From: Ascaphus truei
Lineage: Eukaryota; Chordata; Amphibia; Anura; Ascaphidae
DNA length: 64,000 nucleotides
Direction of reading: 5' to 3'
Assembly: GCA_036426205.1 (NCBI GenBank)
Contig: CM071570.1
Location: forward strand, 4,787,872 to 4,851,871
The position numbers and the translations under genes were made by a program. The notes beneath the pieces are model-generated. The model did not search any database and was not told the origin of the DNA. It saw nothing but the letters and a program-made list of their open reading frames with translations. Shown here in pieces: positions 22,761 through 35,135 of this stretch. Position 1 is the stretch's first letter. Each line of letters opens with the position of its first letter.

Positions 22761-24058
22761 AACGGGAATATAATGCGTGGTGCTAAAAACCATATACAGT
22801 CAGGGTAATGATGAAATAATGATGATAAATCCTGTATAAGGTCTGGGATGTATCTTGATTGTAGCGAGGGTGCTGGGTGTGGTATCCTAGTTGGTAAGCC
22901 AGCATAAATGACACTCAAGTTGTCCAGGAACCCAAGAGCTAATAATCACCCCAATGAATAATACCCTAATCCCTTAGTAGAATGATATAACCATGTAGCA
23001 AGCAGGAAACACTCACGAGTCTGCTGCAGCGTCCATGTTGTTCCCATCAGACCTTCAAGGTGTGCCTCCATCCGAGAAGATAGAATGCAATAGAAGAGAG
23101 AAATGTTAGAGCACAACCGGAATATATCCAAAAAAGGAATTAAAAAGAGGAAAGTGCGTTATTCATAAAAGGGTTTAATAGTCATGGAAAAAAGGGGGCA
23201 AGGCATTACCCTACCAACATGTTTCGTGCTACACCGAGCACTTTATCAAGGCAGACACATCCTGTCATCATTAACATATTTAAAGGTTAAAAAGTAATTG
23301 GCTTACCAATCCTAAAGCGAATGCAGGAACCTCCACACGATCTATCAGATGAAGAACTGGTGTGGGGTAAGTCAGGCGCACGCATGCGCTCCCACAAGCA
23401 GCCCCCACACAATCCTGGGCCAAAAGATAGGGTGCTGAACTGTCCCGCTCTTGCGCAGAGACAGTGAGAGGCTTCCCTGGTCATATGGCCAAGGAACGTG
23501 CCTAAGGAGTGGGGGAGCATGCCGGACCCGCGCGCACCCGCTAGCATCACCCACACGTCAATCTCTACCGGTGAGCATGCGCACCTCTCATGAAGAGGAA
23601 GAATAAGGAAAAACCTTGATCTCTCCCTGTTACGGCGCCATAGAGTGAGACACTGGAGCCCCGGGGGAACGCGCTTGCGCGGTAACACCCCCTGGGCTCC
23701 ATGCGTCTCCCACACCGAGCGCAGCCCGAGGAAGGAGGAGAGAATGAGAAAAATAAATAAATAAATAAATAAATAAAAATATATGAAATAAATAATAAGA
23801 AAAAAGGGTGAAAAAAGTTTGAAAAAGGATGATAGTAAAAATAATAAAAAAACGATGAATGTGAATAAAAGATATTAATAAATAATTTAAAAAATTTGAA
23901 AAATATATAAAGAAAAATGATAAAGAAAAAATGAACCAAGGGAGAGGGAGAGAATGCGAACCAGCAGAGCCACCACCATCAGACCATCATGCACATGATC
24001 CCTACAATTATAATAATTACATTTTATTAAAAAAATACAAAAAATACATAATGACGAA
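22761..24058 (-). mobile_element. Hammerhead-bearing repeat, inverted copy (first of tandem pair)
   Basis: Non-coding repeat carrying a hammerhead-like motif (23,214-23,252) and a CpG-rich segment (23,490-23,715), followed by (AAAT)n and A-rich DNA. Orientation is opposite to the related piece at 34,800-35,135. The segment 22,498-24,058, including part of Tc1-B, is duplicated in tandem at 24,059-25,376. Confidence 0.75.
23214..23252 (-). ncRNA. Hammerhead-ribozyme-like motif 4
   Basis: Minus strand: core CTTGATAA, hairpin GTGCT/AGCAC (5 bp), GAAAC, palindrome ACATGT, then T. The core has two changes from the ribozyme consensus, so activity is doubtful. Confidence 0.4.
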
Positions 24059-25376
24059 GGTTTTACATATCAGGACATCATAACAATCATCTGTTCCTTA
24101 GCAGGTCTTAAAATTAGGTAAATACAACCTCAGATGAACAACAACACATGATATATTACACCGTGTCATGATTTATTTAACAAAAATAACGCCCAAATGG
24201 AGAAACTATGTGTGAAAAACTAAGTACACCTATGATTCAATAGCTTGTAGAACCACCTTTAACAGCAATAACTTGAAGTAATCATTTTCTGTATGAGTTT
24301 ATCAGTCTCTCACATCGTTGTGAACGGGAATATAATGCATGGTGCTAAAAACCGTATACAGTCAGGGTAATGATGAAATAATGATGATAAATCCTGTATG
24401 AGGTCTGGGATGTATCTTGATTGTAGCGAGGGTGCTGGGTGTGGTATCCTAGTTGGTAAGCCAGCATAGATGGCACTCAAGTTGTCCAGGAACCCAAGAG
24501 CTAATAATCACCCCAATGAATAATACCCTAATTCCTTAGTAGAATGATATAACCATGTAGCAAGCAGGAAACACTCACGAGTCTGCTGCAGCGTCCATGT
24601 TGTTCCCATCAGACCTTCAAGGTGCGCCTCCATCCGTGAAGATAGAATGCAATAGAAGAGAGAAATGTTAGAGCACAACCGGAATATATCCAAAAAAGGA
24701 ATTAAAAAGAGGAAAGTGCGTTATTCAAAAAAAGGTTTAATAGTCATGGAAAAAAGGGGCAAGGCATTACCCTACCAACATGTTTCGTGCTACACCGAGC
24801 ACTTTATTAAGGCATACACATCCTGTCATCATTAACATATTTAAAGGTTAAAAAGTAATTGGCCTACCAATCCTAAAGCGAATGCAGGAACCTCCCCACG
24901 ATCTTTCAGATGAAGAACTGGTGTGGGGTCAGTCAGGCACGCGCACGTGCCCCCACAAGCAGCCCCCACCTTCCACACGCAATCCTGGGCCAAAAGATAG
25001 GGTGCCGAACTGTCCCGCGCTTGCGCAGAGACAGTGAGAGGCTTCCCTGGTCATATGGCCAAGGAACGTGCCTAAGGAGTGGGGGAGCGTGCCGGACGCG
25101 CGCGCACCCGCTAGCGTCACCCACACGTCAATCTCTGCCGGTGAGCATGCGCACCTCTCATGAAGAGGAAGAATAAGGAAAAACCTTGATCTCTCCCTGT
25201 TACGGCGCCATAGAGTGAGACACTGGAGCCCCGGGGGAACGCGCTTGCGCGGTAACACCCCCTGGGCTCCATGCGTCTCCCACACCGAGCGCAGTCCGAG
25301 GAAAGAGGAGAGAATGAGAAAAATAAATAAATAAATAAATTAAAAAAAATATATGAAATAAATAATAAGAAAAAAG
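24059..25376. repeat. Tandem duplicate of 22,498 onward (shift about 1.56 kb)
   Basis: A second copy of the Tc1-B fragment plus hammerhead repeat, nearly identical apart from scattered substitutions and small indels, starting at GGTTTTACATATC (compare 22,498). The Tc1 piece inside this copy (24,059-24,322) is therefore a duplicate, not a separate insertion. It is cut off near 25,376-25,396 by the LTR-like element. Confidence 0.9.
24777..24812 (-). ncRNA. Hammerhead-ribozyme-like motif 5 (duplicate of motif 4)
   Basis: Same structure as motif 4 with one further change in the core (TTTATTAAG on the plus strand). Confidence 0.35.
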
Positions 25377-25396
25377 ATAGAAAAAAATAGAAAAAA

Positions 25397-26305
25397 GCAG
25401 CATGCCAGCAGTAATCATGGAGGTTTGCCCTCACACCCTGGTGAGGTGCCCTATGTATGGATGGGAGTGGTCACAGGCTCTGACTCCATGGTTAGTGATG
25501 TCAGAGTTGTGCCAGCCCCCAGAGGATACATAAGGCACAGCACTGATTCAAAGTTAGGAGTTGCCAAGTGATTAGGAGGAGGAGGAGTAGTTTGCTAAGT
25601 GGTTATGTTATAGTAGCTGAATAATGAGACTGTGACCAGGGACCTGGCACAGAATAGATATCCCTGCGGGGATAGGGAATCCCTAATTAAGGAGGACAAT
25701 ACCTTTCAAAGGGAAGTACGGTGAACAATGGAGGGCTGAATACACCCCATTGTGGAGGGCAGTTGGCCCACCGTACTAATAAAGAGGTTCCTGATTAACA
25801 ACACTCTCGTGTGCAAGTGTGGAGTTATTGCACAGAGAGGAGCACCACAGATGAGTTCCTCATCAGACTCATCCCCAAGCGGACGCCGGGATCCTGATGA
25901 GGTGGAGGCGCTGCACTGGATATAGGTAGAACTCAGCACACTACCTCAGCTGCCTGTCTGAGTTGGCAAATCCCCACACACCATCATGCGGGAGACTCAG
26001 GAGCTCTGTTGCCAACAGGTGCACCACCATACACTACCATGTAATGAGGACTGGTTAGACCACAGGGGCCAATGAGAGATTGGGTGGGTCAGGCCAGTCC
26101 AGAAACACCGTTACATATGAATAAATCATAATATCAGAGAGGGAATAGTCTGTATATAAAAACATAACTTAATGTATGTATATTATAATGCTTTGAACCC
26201 AATAGCTAGTGATAGCTAGTTCATAACACATTTATGCAAAACCTACTGGAATAATAACGTAAAAATCAATATGAGATTAAAAACATATCCAATAGCAATA
26301 AATGT
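25397..26305 (+). repeat. LTR-like repeat, left copy
   Basis: About 900 bp alignable to 32,605-33,487, including GTGGTCACAGGCTCTGACT, GGCGCTGCAC-type and CGGGAGACTCAGGAGC words, an AATAAAG signal region (about 25,780) and the shared tail CTACTGGAATAATAACG. Two direct copies flanking a 6.3-kb interior suggest LTRs of one element. Terminal TG/CA and target duplications could not be fixed; AGAAAAAA occurs on both outer sides and may be the duplication. Confidence 0.65.
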
Positions 26306-29300
26306 TGAGGCCAGGCTAGTTGGTTAGGATGCCTAAAGGGATAGCCTGGTTAAAGTGGTCAGGAATCCTGGAGAGGGTCTGCGGCTAGGCTGACCAAGAA
26401 TAGGTAGACGCCAAGTACTGCATGGAAGCCCCAGAGTACTTTAGCCCATTCAGACCACTCACCGAAGGGAGCACAGACGGGAGGAGGATGAGATACAGCA
26501 GACATGAGAAGAGTGTAGCAGTGGTAGTGCATAACACGAGTCCAGCCTATATTAGGTACACAAGGTGGCTTGTCATCAAGCCAATCTTTATGTAACGGGG
26601 GTGGTGGCTGCCACTGCAGAGAGGAGCCCCATGTACGATAACTGCTACAAGAGAAATGTCGACCGCAAGAATGGAGAAATCACCGCGTTGCGGATAGTCC
26701 AAAATGGCGGCCAACGGGCGGAGGTCTGATGGGAGAGGAGCACACGTGGTGGTGCCCCCCACTGAGAGAGCAAGCTTTGCTGATATTCTTTACCAGCCTG
26801 CTATGGAGTGGAGCAAAAGCTGGTGGCAGACCGCGACCGGTTTGGTCTGGCTAGGAACGTCAGGGGGTGCCCAGGAATAGTAGCGGGAATTACAATTGTA
26901 GCAGTGTAGAACAGGGACAAAATGGCGGCTCCCGCCGCCCTGGGAGACCGCGTGGGCCCGTTGCAGAAAATTCTGCAAAGCGGGACTTGCAGAGAGTTGG
27001 CCAGGGTGGCAAAAAACAGGAAAACCCCCCCATAATGGGGGGGGGTGTATGGCGCGGACAGCACAGCCGCGCGTCATGGAAGTGACAGCTCAGCCCAGTG
27101 TTGAGCCAACGCGTAGTCTGTGGGACCTCCCCTGATCTCAACCAGGGGGGATGGTTTCCGACTATGCCCCGTGGGCACGAATCCGGCGAGCCAAGGAACA
27201 TGTGCGACGTGTGCAACTACGGAACGTAGTTCGGCGGTAAGCTGACGGTAGCGTGCAAAAAGGGGGATACTTTGCACGCAAAGCAGCTGAAAGGAAAAGG
27301 CTGGAATTGACGGCACAAAAGAGGAAACCACCACTCTGCTGGGGGCAAGGGTGCGAAAACTTGACCGCACCCGCAGGGCTGAGAAGGGTGCGGCGCTTAA
27401 TTAAAGGACATCTATTCCCTGTGGGGACCCCCATAATTGCTACCATATTGGGGGCGGGTTTCAACAGTGTCAGAGCAAGGAGGAGCAGAACCAGGGAGTG
27501 GCTGGTCCTTCAACTTCTGTTGTCATTCGCGAGGACTTCGCGAACAGTTCCAAGGACAGAACGGTGCTAAAAGTGGCCTCCATACTAAAACCATGGCTTG
27601 CTCCTCGGACCGTGACCACAATGGTATCCACACAGCCCTACGCGGTGCGCCGGCGGGTGGGTACTGGTGGGTTCGGGTGGCCAATACTGAGACCGTATGG
27701 TGGGGGCTATGCTTGCAATGCAGACTTGCCCGGAGGCACTGTGGGCACGGCGGGACGCCTGTCCACAATGTGGGACTCAATATCTTGGCCGATGCCTACC
27801 TCGTTGGCCAATCAATTCAGCGACCCCCCCGGGGGGGGAAACGGCTAGGCTGTCCGCGAGTCCCCTGGTGCACTGTGGCTTAGGAGTGCAGGTCCCAGTG
27901 AACGGGGATCGGAGCCGACTCCACGGTAGTGTCAGGAGGAGAAAAAAAGCGGTTGGGCAGGTGCTGAGCTACCGACGAGAGATCGAAAGGAGGTGCCCAC
28001 ATTGGGGCTCCCTAAGCCGTAACGGAGACTCTCTGACGAGGATCTCCGAGAACTATCGAGGTCCCAGTCTGGGATCAAGGAGGCCTCCGCAAGGGAGAAA
28101 GGAAGAGAGACGCCACTTACCGTGAGTATAGCGGTAAGGAGAAGCTGGCTGTCGCTGTGGATCGGCGAGTGGAGAGGCGGGGAGTCCTTCCGTTCGGGGA
28201 CCGGGGGTTCAGTGGCAACGGCGAAGTACGGTACACCCCCAGCGACCCAGCGGAAAGTGGGTATAAGGACCAGTCCAGCACTATCTGGCTCCAAGTCACA
28301 GGCGTAACGGGAGGAACGTGAGGCAGGCCATGCGGCCAGGCAGCACGGAAGGTGGACAGGGAGGGAAGAAACTCCGGATGTCATAGTGGAAGGAAGAGAT
28401 CCCGCATGGGGGTCCCACCAAACGATGGCGGCACATCCGGGTACCGGTGAGGACGTCACTTCGGCAGAGCAGAACACGAGCGGAGCGGCCGAGTAAGGGA
28501 GAATCACGCTGTCGGCGATCGGGTGGGTGTTCCCGATCACCACAAAAGACACGAGCTAGCAGGCCGCAGGCAGCGGACTACGGGGGGTGAGGTCTCATCA
28601 TAACGACAAGTCAACGACAGAGGGGAACGTGTCGTAACCCGTGGCGGACCGACGGCTTGGCCCTATGCCCACAACCCCACGCCCTAGATCAAGGCCTTGC
28701 CCAGCCACTGGTTTGGAGGTGGTGGAGGTGTGCACTTGGGGGGGGAGGGGAGATGAACTGGAGGGAAGACTGAGCAGTTGTGACTAGACGGAGGGTGTTT
28801 CCCGGGTGGGGGGCAACTGGGTAAAGCCGTGGGGGACGTGGTGGGTGCCTAAGTACCCGAGCAGTCAGAGGGAAAGGCACAGGGGGTCATATCGATGGGC
28901 TGCTAAACGCGCTCTTGAAAAACATTGGGGGTATTTTCATGGGGGGATGCGGAGGAGGAAGTGACTCCATGGACTCCGATAGATTAAGGAAACCCGGTGG
29001 TGGGCCCCCATCTTTGAGGGCTATGTGGCCTGGAGTGGATGTACGCGATTCCTCAATCGAAGGGAAGACGTGATAGATTATTGGTGGGGCAGTAGGAGAA
29101 TTCCACACCGCGCCCAGAGGGATAGGGAAGTACACGAGAGGTGGTTCAAAATCGAGCGCAGGGAAATAGAGCCCATGGGTCCTGACATCAATAGTCAGAC
29201 CAGTAGACCCTGATGAGACCCCTATCATGGGTGCTGCCTGGACGAGCAAGGGAGATGGATGACCGAATAAGCCAAGATGAGAGAGCCATTGTCGCCAAGT

Positions 29301-32300
29301 ACAAGGCGTCCCCGGGTTGGAGTATACCGTATGTCCCAGAACCCTTATGGAGGGAGATTGAGGAGAATAGGGATAGGTGGCTAAGGGAAACTACGAGATT
29401 TACATGGTGAATAAAGGGGGTGCGATAAACCGGACGCACAGGCCGAGGATAGGATTAGATCACCTAATGAGGGGTGTTGGTAGGTTATTGGGAGCGGGTA
29501 ACTATTCACAAGAATAACAGGGTTAAGCATATAGACATGAGAGGGGATGTGCCGCGGCACTACAACGTTAACTGTCTGGGACATGGGGGCGGAGGGTTAA
29601 AAAGCCTGACCTAGTTATCACTATTTTTATGGATGGTAATAGACATATTGTTGTGCGAGCGTCGCGGCTGCGGGAAGGGGCGGGCTTGGCGAAATGGATG
29701 TCAATTATGCTATGTAGGCTTCACGATGAAACGTGTGTGTGTTCCATTGTAGCGTTGCATACCAGCCGGAGAAGGTACTTCAATTTCAGGTTCCTGCAGC
29801 GGGGTCGGTAGGGGAGTTCACCAAGGGGGATGAGAAGAGAATGGAGCAATGGGATAATTGGCTCGTTAAAAAAAATGGTTAGCGAGTAATCTTCTCATGC
29901 TGACAGTAAGGACTGGGTAGGTGATGGGCATGCCACACAACCCCACGGAAATCAGGCCGACTCCTAAAATTACCACGCGCACTACGTCGCACGCCCAACA
30001 TGTCGACGGATCTAAACCAGATACCGTCACATCACACACGCCCCCCGCCAGCGACCCCAGATAAACTAGAAAAGGGTCAACAAGATCGCCCCCAGCTCTC
30101 AAGCCAGCCCACCAACGACTGTACCCACATAAGTCAGCAAGAAAGCACACACAAAACCCTCACGTAACAAAGGAACACTAACAACCCCCCCACAAGCGCC
30201 CAACGCGATCCAGGCCGAACCGCCGCTAGGCCGGGGAATGGTGCGCCTTAAATACTCTACGCTTAACCCTCAATGGAAAACCGTCGAGAGCTCGGCCCAT
30301 CTTCATACACTTGCTTGAGGAACTTGCTACTACGCCCGTGCGAGATTTTGGTGCTAGGCTACCGTCGTCGCGACAATGACGTCCACCATCCCATACTTCC
30401 CCCCGGAAGGTAAAATCGAGCACGCAAAACGCGTGTGAGGGTTCCGGACAAGAAAGACATACACACACTGAGGGGGGTCCCTAAGCTCGCTCGACGGACA
30501 GATAATGCCGGTGTGTATGTCGGAAACGGAGCATAGACGCGCGCACCTAAACAAGACCAAGAGAGGAAGTATGAACAAGAAGGACCCGGCGCAAACTCTA
30601 CGCACTGCGCAGCCGAGACAGGAATATGACCGGAGGCATAGGATGAAGCTGGACAGTTACCTAAGGTCAGGGCCCACTGCGGCCGAGCTGTTCGAATGAT
30701 GATGCAGTGACATTCAACTCAGCCTAAGAGCGCGACGGGGAGAGACGGGGCGTGACCTGTATGGCTCGGTGGACGAGCCAGCAGGGGTGAAGAGAAGTAC
30801 CAGTTGGAACCGGAGTAATCCGCCGTCCGAGGCCTCGGACTTCGGCGTATACACGAAGTGCCCCGGTGCTGAAGGGAGAGGGCGGCGGAATCGGAAGGAG
30901 GGATGTGGGTGATAGCTGCACGGCGAGCTACCAGCTGTACCAAAATGTGATAGTAACGGGTTGAAGAATCCCTTGGGGCGGGAAACCCGCGACAGATACA
31001 ACACAAGACTACGGGGAACTGGCGGAAGGTGGAGCGAATTAGATGATAAAGGGAGGATCAAATCCTAAAGATCAGAAGAGGATCAGGAAGGCCCGCATCG
31101 GCGACAAAGCCAAAAAACTGGAAGCAACAAAACAGGGTCACCACTCTGCGTGCCGCATATTAGCCACAAACCTAAAGCCCAACACAAGCTTAACCCCCCA
31201 CCCCAACTCAATTCACATGTCCGGACACACGAGTAGCGAAAATAATCACGCCGACTGCAGCGCCTCTCCCTTGCGGCCGCCAGGCTACTAACTGCCCCCC
31301 CGTCAAACAATTGCAATACCACACAAGCTCCACGGCAGTACCGCCCCCCACAGGGCACCTATATCTCCACCCCCGCTGACGCTTACGTGCTGGGCCTTGT
31401 GCGGATCGGATGAAAGTACCTAAGTTGATCGGGCTCCTTGTGGCGAGTGTCAAGAAAACACCCTGCCTTTGTTACGCCATTACTGAAACGTCCCCTGCAG
31501 GCGGCCTGACAATATGCTTGCTAAGTTATGAAACAAGCGGCGGGGTTTCTCGCTCGAAATTGTTAGACGGGTTTCGCGTATGAGCGCGCCGCGGCATTGC
31601 GCGCATAGAGACCTCCACCGTAACACTCCCGATACCCTACACCGAGTAAGATACAAAAGAGATACACAACGATACACGCTATAAGCGCGCTCACCCCTTT
31701 GCTTCGAGTATAAAGCACCAAACCGGAATACCGTGTATAAGACCTAAACACAAGACCACCCCGCTCTGCGCCTCCGAAACGGCTCTTAAAGCAAAAAAAC
31801 CGGGCGGCCGACCGGAGAGGCTGCAGGAGGAATTGGATCCGTGATCCATCACCTGACCCCATAACCTACAGCTGCGTGCGAGATAGCGCCTATTCATAGC
31901 CCCGTAGTGGGAGACAGTGCGCCGCCCACCCCTAAGAGCGACATGCAACTCAAGCGCGCCCTGTACGGCCCGGGGCTATGTCGGTCACTTCAGTGGAGAA
32001 CGGGGCAAATACGAAATGGGCAGGGGCGTGTATAAAACGAACCGTTTTTGGCAGGGGCAGCGGACCGAGTCGGATCCTAGGGGCTGGGTGAAGATTAGAA
32101 AGAAGGGTACGTAGAGTGGTGATAGGGTCTGATGAGTAGGTCGGGGGTTCGGAACGGGAGAGCGGAAAGCGAGACTAGTACAAGCACGCGCAGAGTAGAA
32201 AGAAAAAAGAGGGTATAAAAACACAGAGAAAGAAAGAAGGGGGATGGAGGAAAAGGGTAGGCGTTAGAAGGAGCTCGGTAATGGCGAGAAAGGGGGCGGA

Positions 32301-32604
32301 AGGGGAAGGGCCTATCGAAACGAACGGAGAGATGGGGATTGGACAGAGGGGGCGGCAGAGGAAATTGGGACGCAGGAGGATAGCAGGGCGGAGAGAAGGT
32401 GTGACTGTACTCTGGGCAGGCGGGTATTGGGAGGCCTTGTCGGTCAAAACAAGATAGAACGGTGCATGCGCAGCACCGCCACCCGGCTTAATGATCGGGC
32501 AAAAGCGGAAGTACGAAGTTTTCTTATTTCTGTGGCCTCGCCATACGCCCCTACCTTAGGACAGACTCGACAAGGCTGACGCGAGACCGGCCGAGAGAGC
32601 GCAG
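26306..32604. other. Unidentified GC-rich interior between LTR-like repeats
   Basis: 6.3 kb with base composition unlike its surroundings: G-rich on the plus strand over about 26,500-29,850, C/A-rich and T-poor at 29,900-30,480 and again at 31,090-31,950, G/A-rich at 32,000-32,450. Frames up to about 200 codons occur on both strands but none shows a Gag, protease, reverse transcriptase, integrase or envelope motif I can defend. Frame changes may reflect decay or consensus errors. A polypurine stretch (32,090-32,400) lies shortly before the right LTR-like copy. Confidence 0.5.
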
Positions 32605-33487
32605 TAATCAATTGTGACAGGTTTGCCCTGACCACCCTGAGTGAGTGCCACTATGTCTAGGATGGAGTGGTCACAGGCTCTGACTCCCATGGTTAGTGAT
32701 GTCAGCAGTTTGTGCCAGCCCCCAGAGATACATCAGGCTACCAGCACTGATTCAAGTTAGGAGTTGCCAAGTGATTAGGAGAGGGAGAGTAGTTTGCTAA
32801 GTGTGATGTTATATTAGCTGAATAATGAGACTGTGGACCAGGACCTGGCACAGAATAGAATCCATGCGGGTTAGGGATCACACTAATTAAGGAGGACAAT
32901 ACCTTTCAAAGGGAAGTACGGTGAACATGGAGGGGAATACACCCCATGTAGAGGGCAGTTGGCCACACACGTACTATAAAGATGTTCTGATAACAACACT
33001 CTCGTGTGCAAGTGTGGAGTTATTGCGCACAGAGAGGAGCACCACAGAGGAGTTTCCCTCATGATTCATCCCCAAGCGGACGCCAGATCCTGATGGGTGG
33101 AGGCTGCGTGCACTGGATATAGGTAGGATCAGATCGCACTACCTCAGCTGCCTGTCTGACGTTGAAATCCCCAACACGCATACGCGGGAGACTCAGGAGC
33201 TCTTGCACCCACCATACACTACCAATGTAATGGGACTGGTTAGACCACAGGGCCAATGTGAGATTGTGGGTCAGGCCAGTCCAAACACACCGTTACATTG
33301 AATAATCAATCAATATCGAGAGGGAATAGCCTGTATATAAAAAAAAAACTTATGTAGTATACTCTATCTGCTTTGAACCCAATAGCTAGTGATAGCTAGT
33401 TTATAACACATTTATGCAAAACCTACTGGAATAATAACGTAAAAATCAATATGAAATTATGACACATATCCAATAGCATAAATGTAA
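32605..33487 (+). repeat. LTR-like repeat, right copy
   Basis: Direct copy of 25,397-26,305, with frequent one-base gaps relative to it. That indel-heavy divergence is unusual for LTR ageing and resembles sequencing-consensus error. Confidence 0.65.
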
Positions 33488-33559
33488 AAGAAAAAACATC
33501 AAACAAGTGTAGCCCCGGTAAGAAATGGGGGCTATATATCTTTCTTCTACTGGTGTAAG

Positions 33560-34420
33560 TCCTGCTAAGGGCAGGCCGCCAGTAGTTATCATGGGTTTTC
33601 CCTGCTTCAAGCCCTGCCATGATTGGTGGAGGTAGGCACCTGACTCTGTGTGGGAAGGCATGAGACACAGGGGAGGGCCTGCTGACATCATGAGGGGTGG
33701 GGCTGACTAAACTTAGTCCTGCCTGTTCCTGTAAGTGACAAGCAGTTATGTCCTGGGAACAGAGAGTGAAGGAGTTCTGTCCTGGGAGCTGAGAAAGTTG
33801 GAGTGTCTGACCTGCAAGGTCATGCTGAGAGTGTCAGCTACATTGGAGGAGATAATCAGGCCTAGCCTGAGTAGAGCGGACAGAATTATAGTGGTGGACC
33901 AATGCCCCTCACCCTGTTCAGGGGGCGAGGGGAAGAAAATCTAGCCTCACACAGAGGATATATTCTTGGGGTTGGTGCAAGGGGTATTGATGCCTCATAC
34001 AGCCCATCCTGCAGGGTACAGCCTGGAGGAGAGGAGGAAAAGACCTGTACACATTTGGAAACACTGGTGTATATGAAATGCTGTGTGCCGCTGTGCATGA
34101 ACTGTTGCTCATCTGCTGTTTCAAGGACAATAAAGAGTGCTGCTATTTTATACAAAAGACTGTGTGTGAGATTAAGATCTCTCACCTGGGGACCAGGGCT
34201 TCTTCTGGGAGGATCTTAACCTATCCCTATAGGTCTCGCCAGAAGATGGAGGCGCTGCACCGTTGCTAAAGAAGATGGAGGCATATACCCCAGAAGCCTG
34301 TCCCTGTTATCCCCAATACCAACGCGGGAGACTCAGGCCCTCCTGTTACTAGCAGGTATGCACCACCAATATGCATGTAGCCAACCCTCAATACACCCTA
34401 GAGGTCCAATCTGCGACCGG
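33560..34420 (+). repeat. Second, diverged LTR-like repeat
   Basis: This shares the layout of the preceding repeat but not its sequence throughout: GATGGAGGCGCTGCACC (34,245), GGGAGACTCAGGCCCTC (34,325), and a CAATAAAGAG signal (about 34,130). Probably a solo LTR of a related family sitting next to the other one. Confidence 0.5.
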
Positions 34421-34799
34421 GGGGGGGGGACCATGGGTTATACAAGTATCAACCATGACTTTAAAAGTTAATAATATATCATGCATATACATATGTATAA
34501 TGTTAGAATCAACTCAATTAGATGTAAACGAATTGAGTGAAACAAACTACAAGTCCATGGGTACTGTGTTAAGGATATTTCAAAAAATGATTTCAAATGC
34601 ATACCTTAAGAAATCTTTTTAGAATATTAATAATATTCTTTTTCTCATTTTTAACTTTAAAATATTGAGAATATGGATTAGAAAGCGAATAGTGCGGGAT
34701 GATGGAATCATAGCAAATACAACAACAAAAACAGGGAGAGAACAGAAGAGGAAGATGAAGGGAAAAGAATGAACAAATCAGGATATACAAAACAGGATT
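34421..34799. other. AT-rich DNA, no gene
   Basis: Begins with a poly-G run (34,420-34,428), then AT-rich sequence and an A/G-rich stretch (34,690-34,790) similar in character to the A-rich tail of the hammerhead repeat. Confidence 0.4.
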
Positions 34800-35135
34800 G
34801 CATGTGGGAGGTGGGGGCTGCTTGTGGGGGCACGTGCGCGCGCCTTACTGACCCCTCACCAGTTCTTCATCTGATAGATCGTGGGGAGGTTCCTGCATTC
34901 GCTTTAGGATTGGTAAGCCAATTACTTTTTCACCTTTAAATATGTTAATGATGACAGGATGTATATGCCTTAATAAAGTGCTCGGTGTAGCACGAAACAT
35001 GTTGGTAGGGTAATGCCTTGCCCCCTTTTTTCCATGACTATTAAACCCTTTTATGAATAACGCACTTTCCTCTTTTTAATTCCTTTTTTGGATATATTCC
35101 GGTTGTGCTCTACCATTTCTCTCTTCTATTGCAAT
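34800..35135 (+). mobile_element. Hammerhead-bearing repeat, forward copy
   Basis: Reverse complement of the repeat at 23,060-23,400, from GGGGGCTGCTTGTGGGGG through the hammerhead-like motif to CTCTTCTATTGCAA. It ends exactly where Tc1-B resumes (CTCACATCGTTGTG at 35,136), so the 12.4-kb insertion in Tc1-B has this repeat at both ends in inverted orientation. Confidence 0.8.
34968..35003 (+). ncRNA. Hammerhead-ribozyme-like motif 6
   Basis: Core CTTAATAA, hairpin GTGCT/AGCAC, GAAAC, palindrome ACATGT, then T. Same family as motifs 4 and 5; core decayed. Confidence 0.35.

Noticed and set aside
24059..24322. A third independent Tc1 insertion
   Set aside because: It lies inside the 1.56-kb tandem duplication and shares its junction with the hammerhead repeat, so it is a duplicate of the Tc1-B end.
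27162..28552. Several 100-200 codon frames on both strands between the LTR-like repeats
   Set aside because: Overlapping frames in GC-rich DNA without conserved motifs; treated as an unidentified interior rather than genes.
30226..30700. Possible LINE endonuclease start (a TLN-like word near 30,250)
   Set aside because: A single short resemblance without downstream QET, DFN or SDH motifs in any frame.
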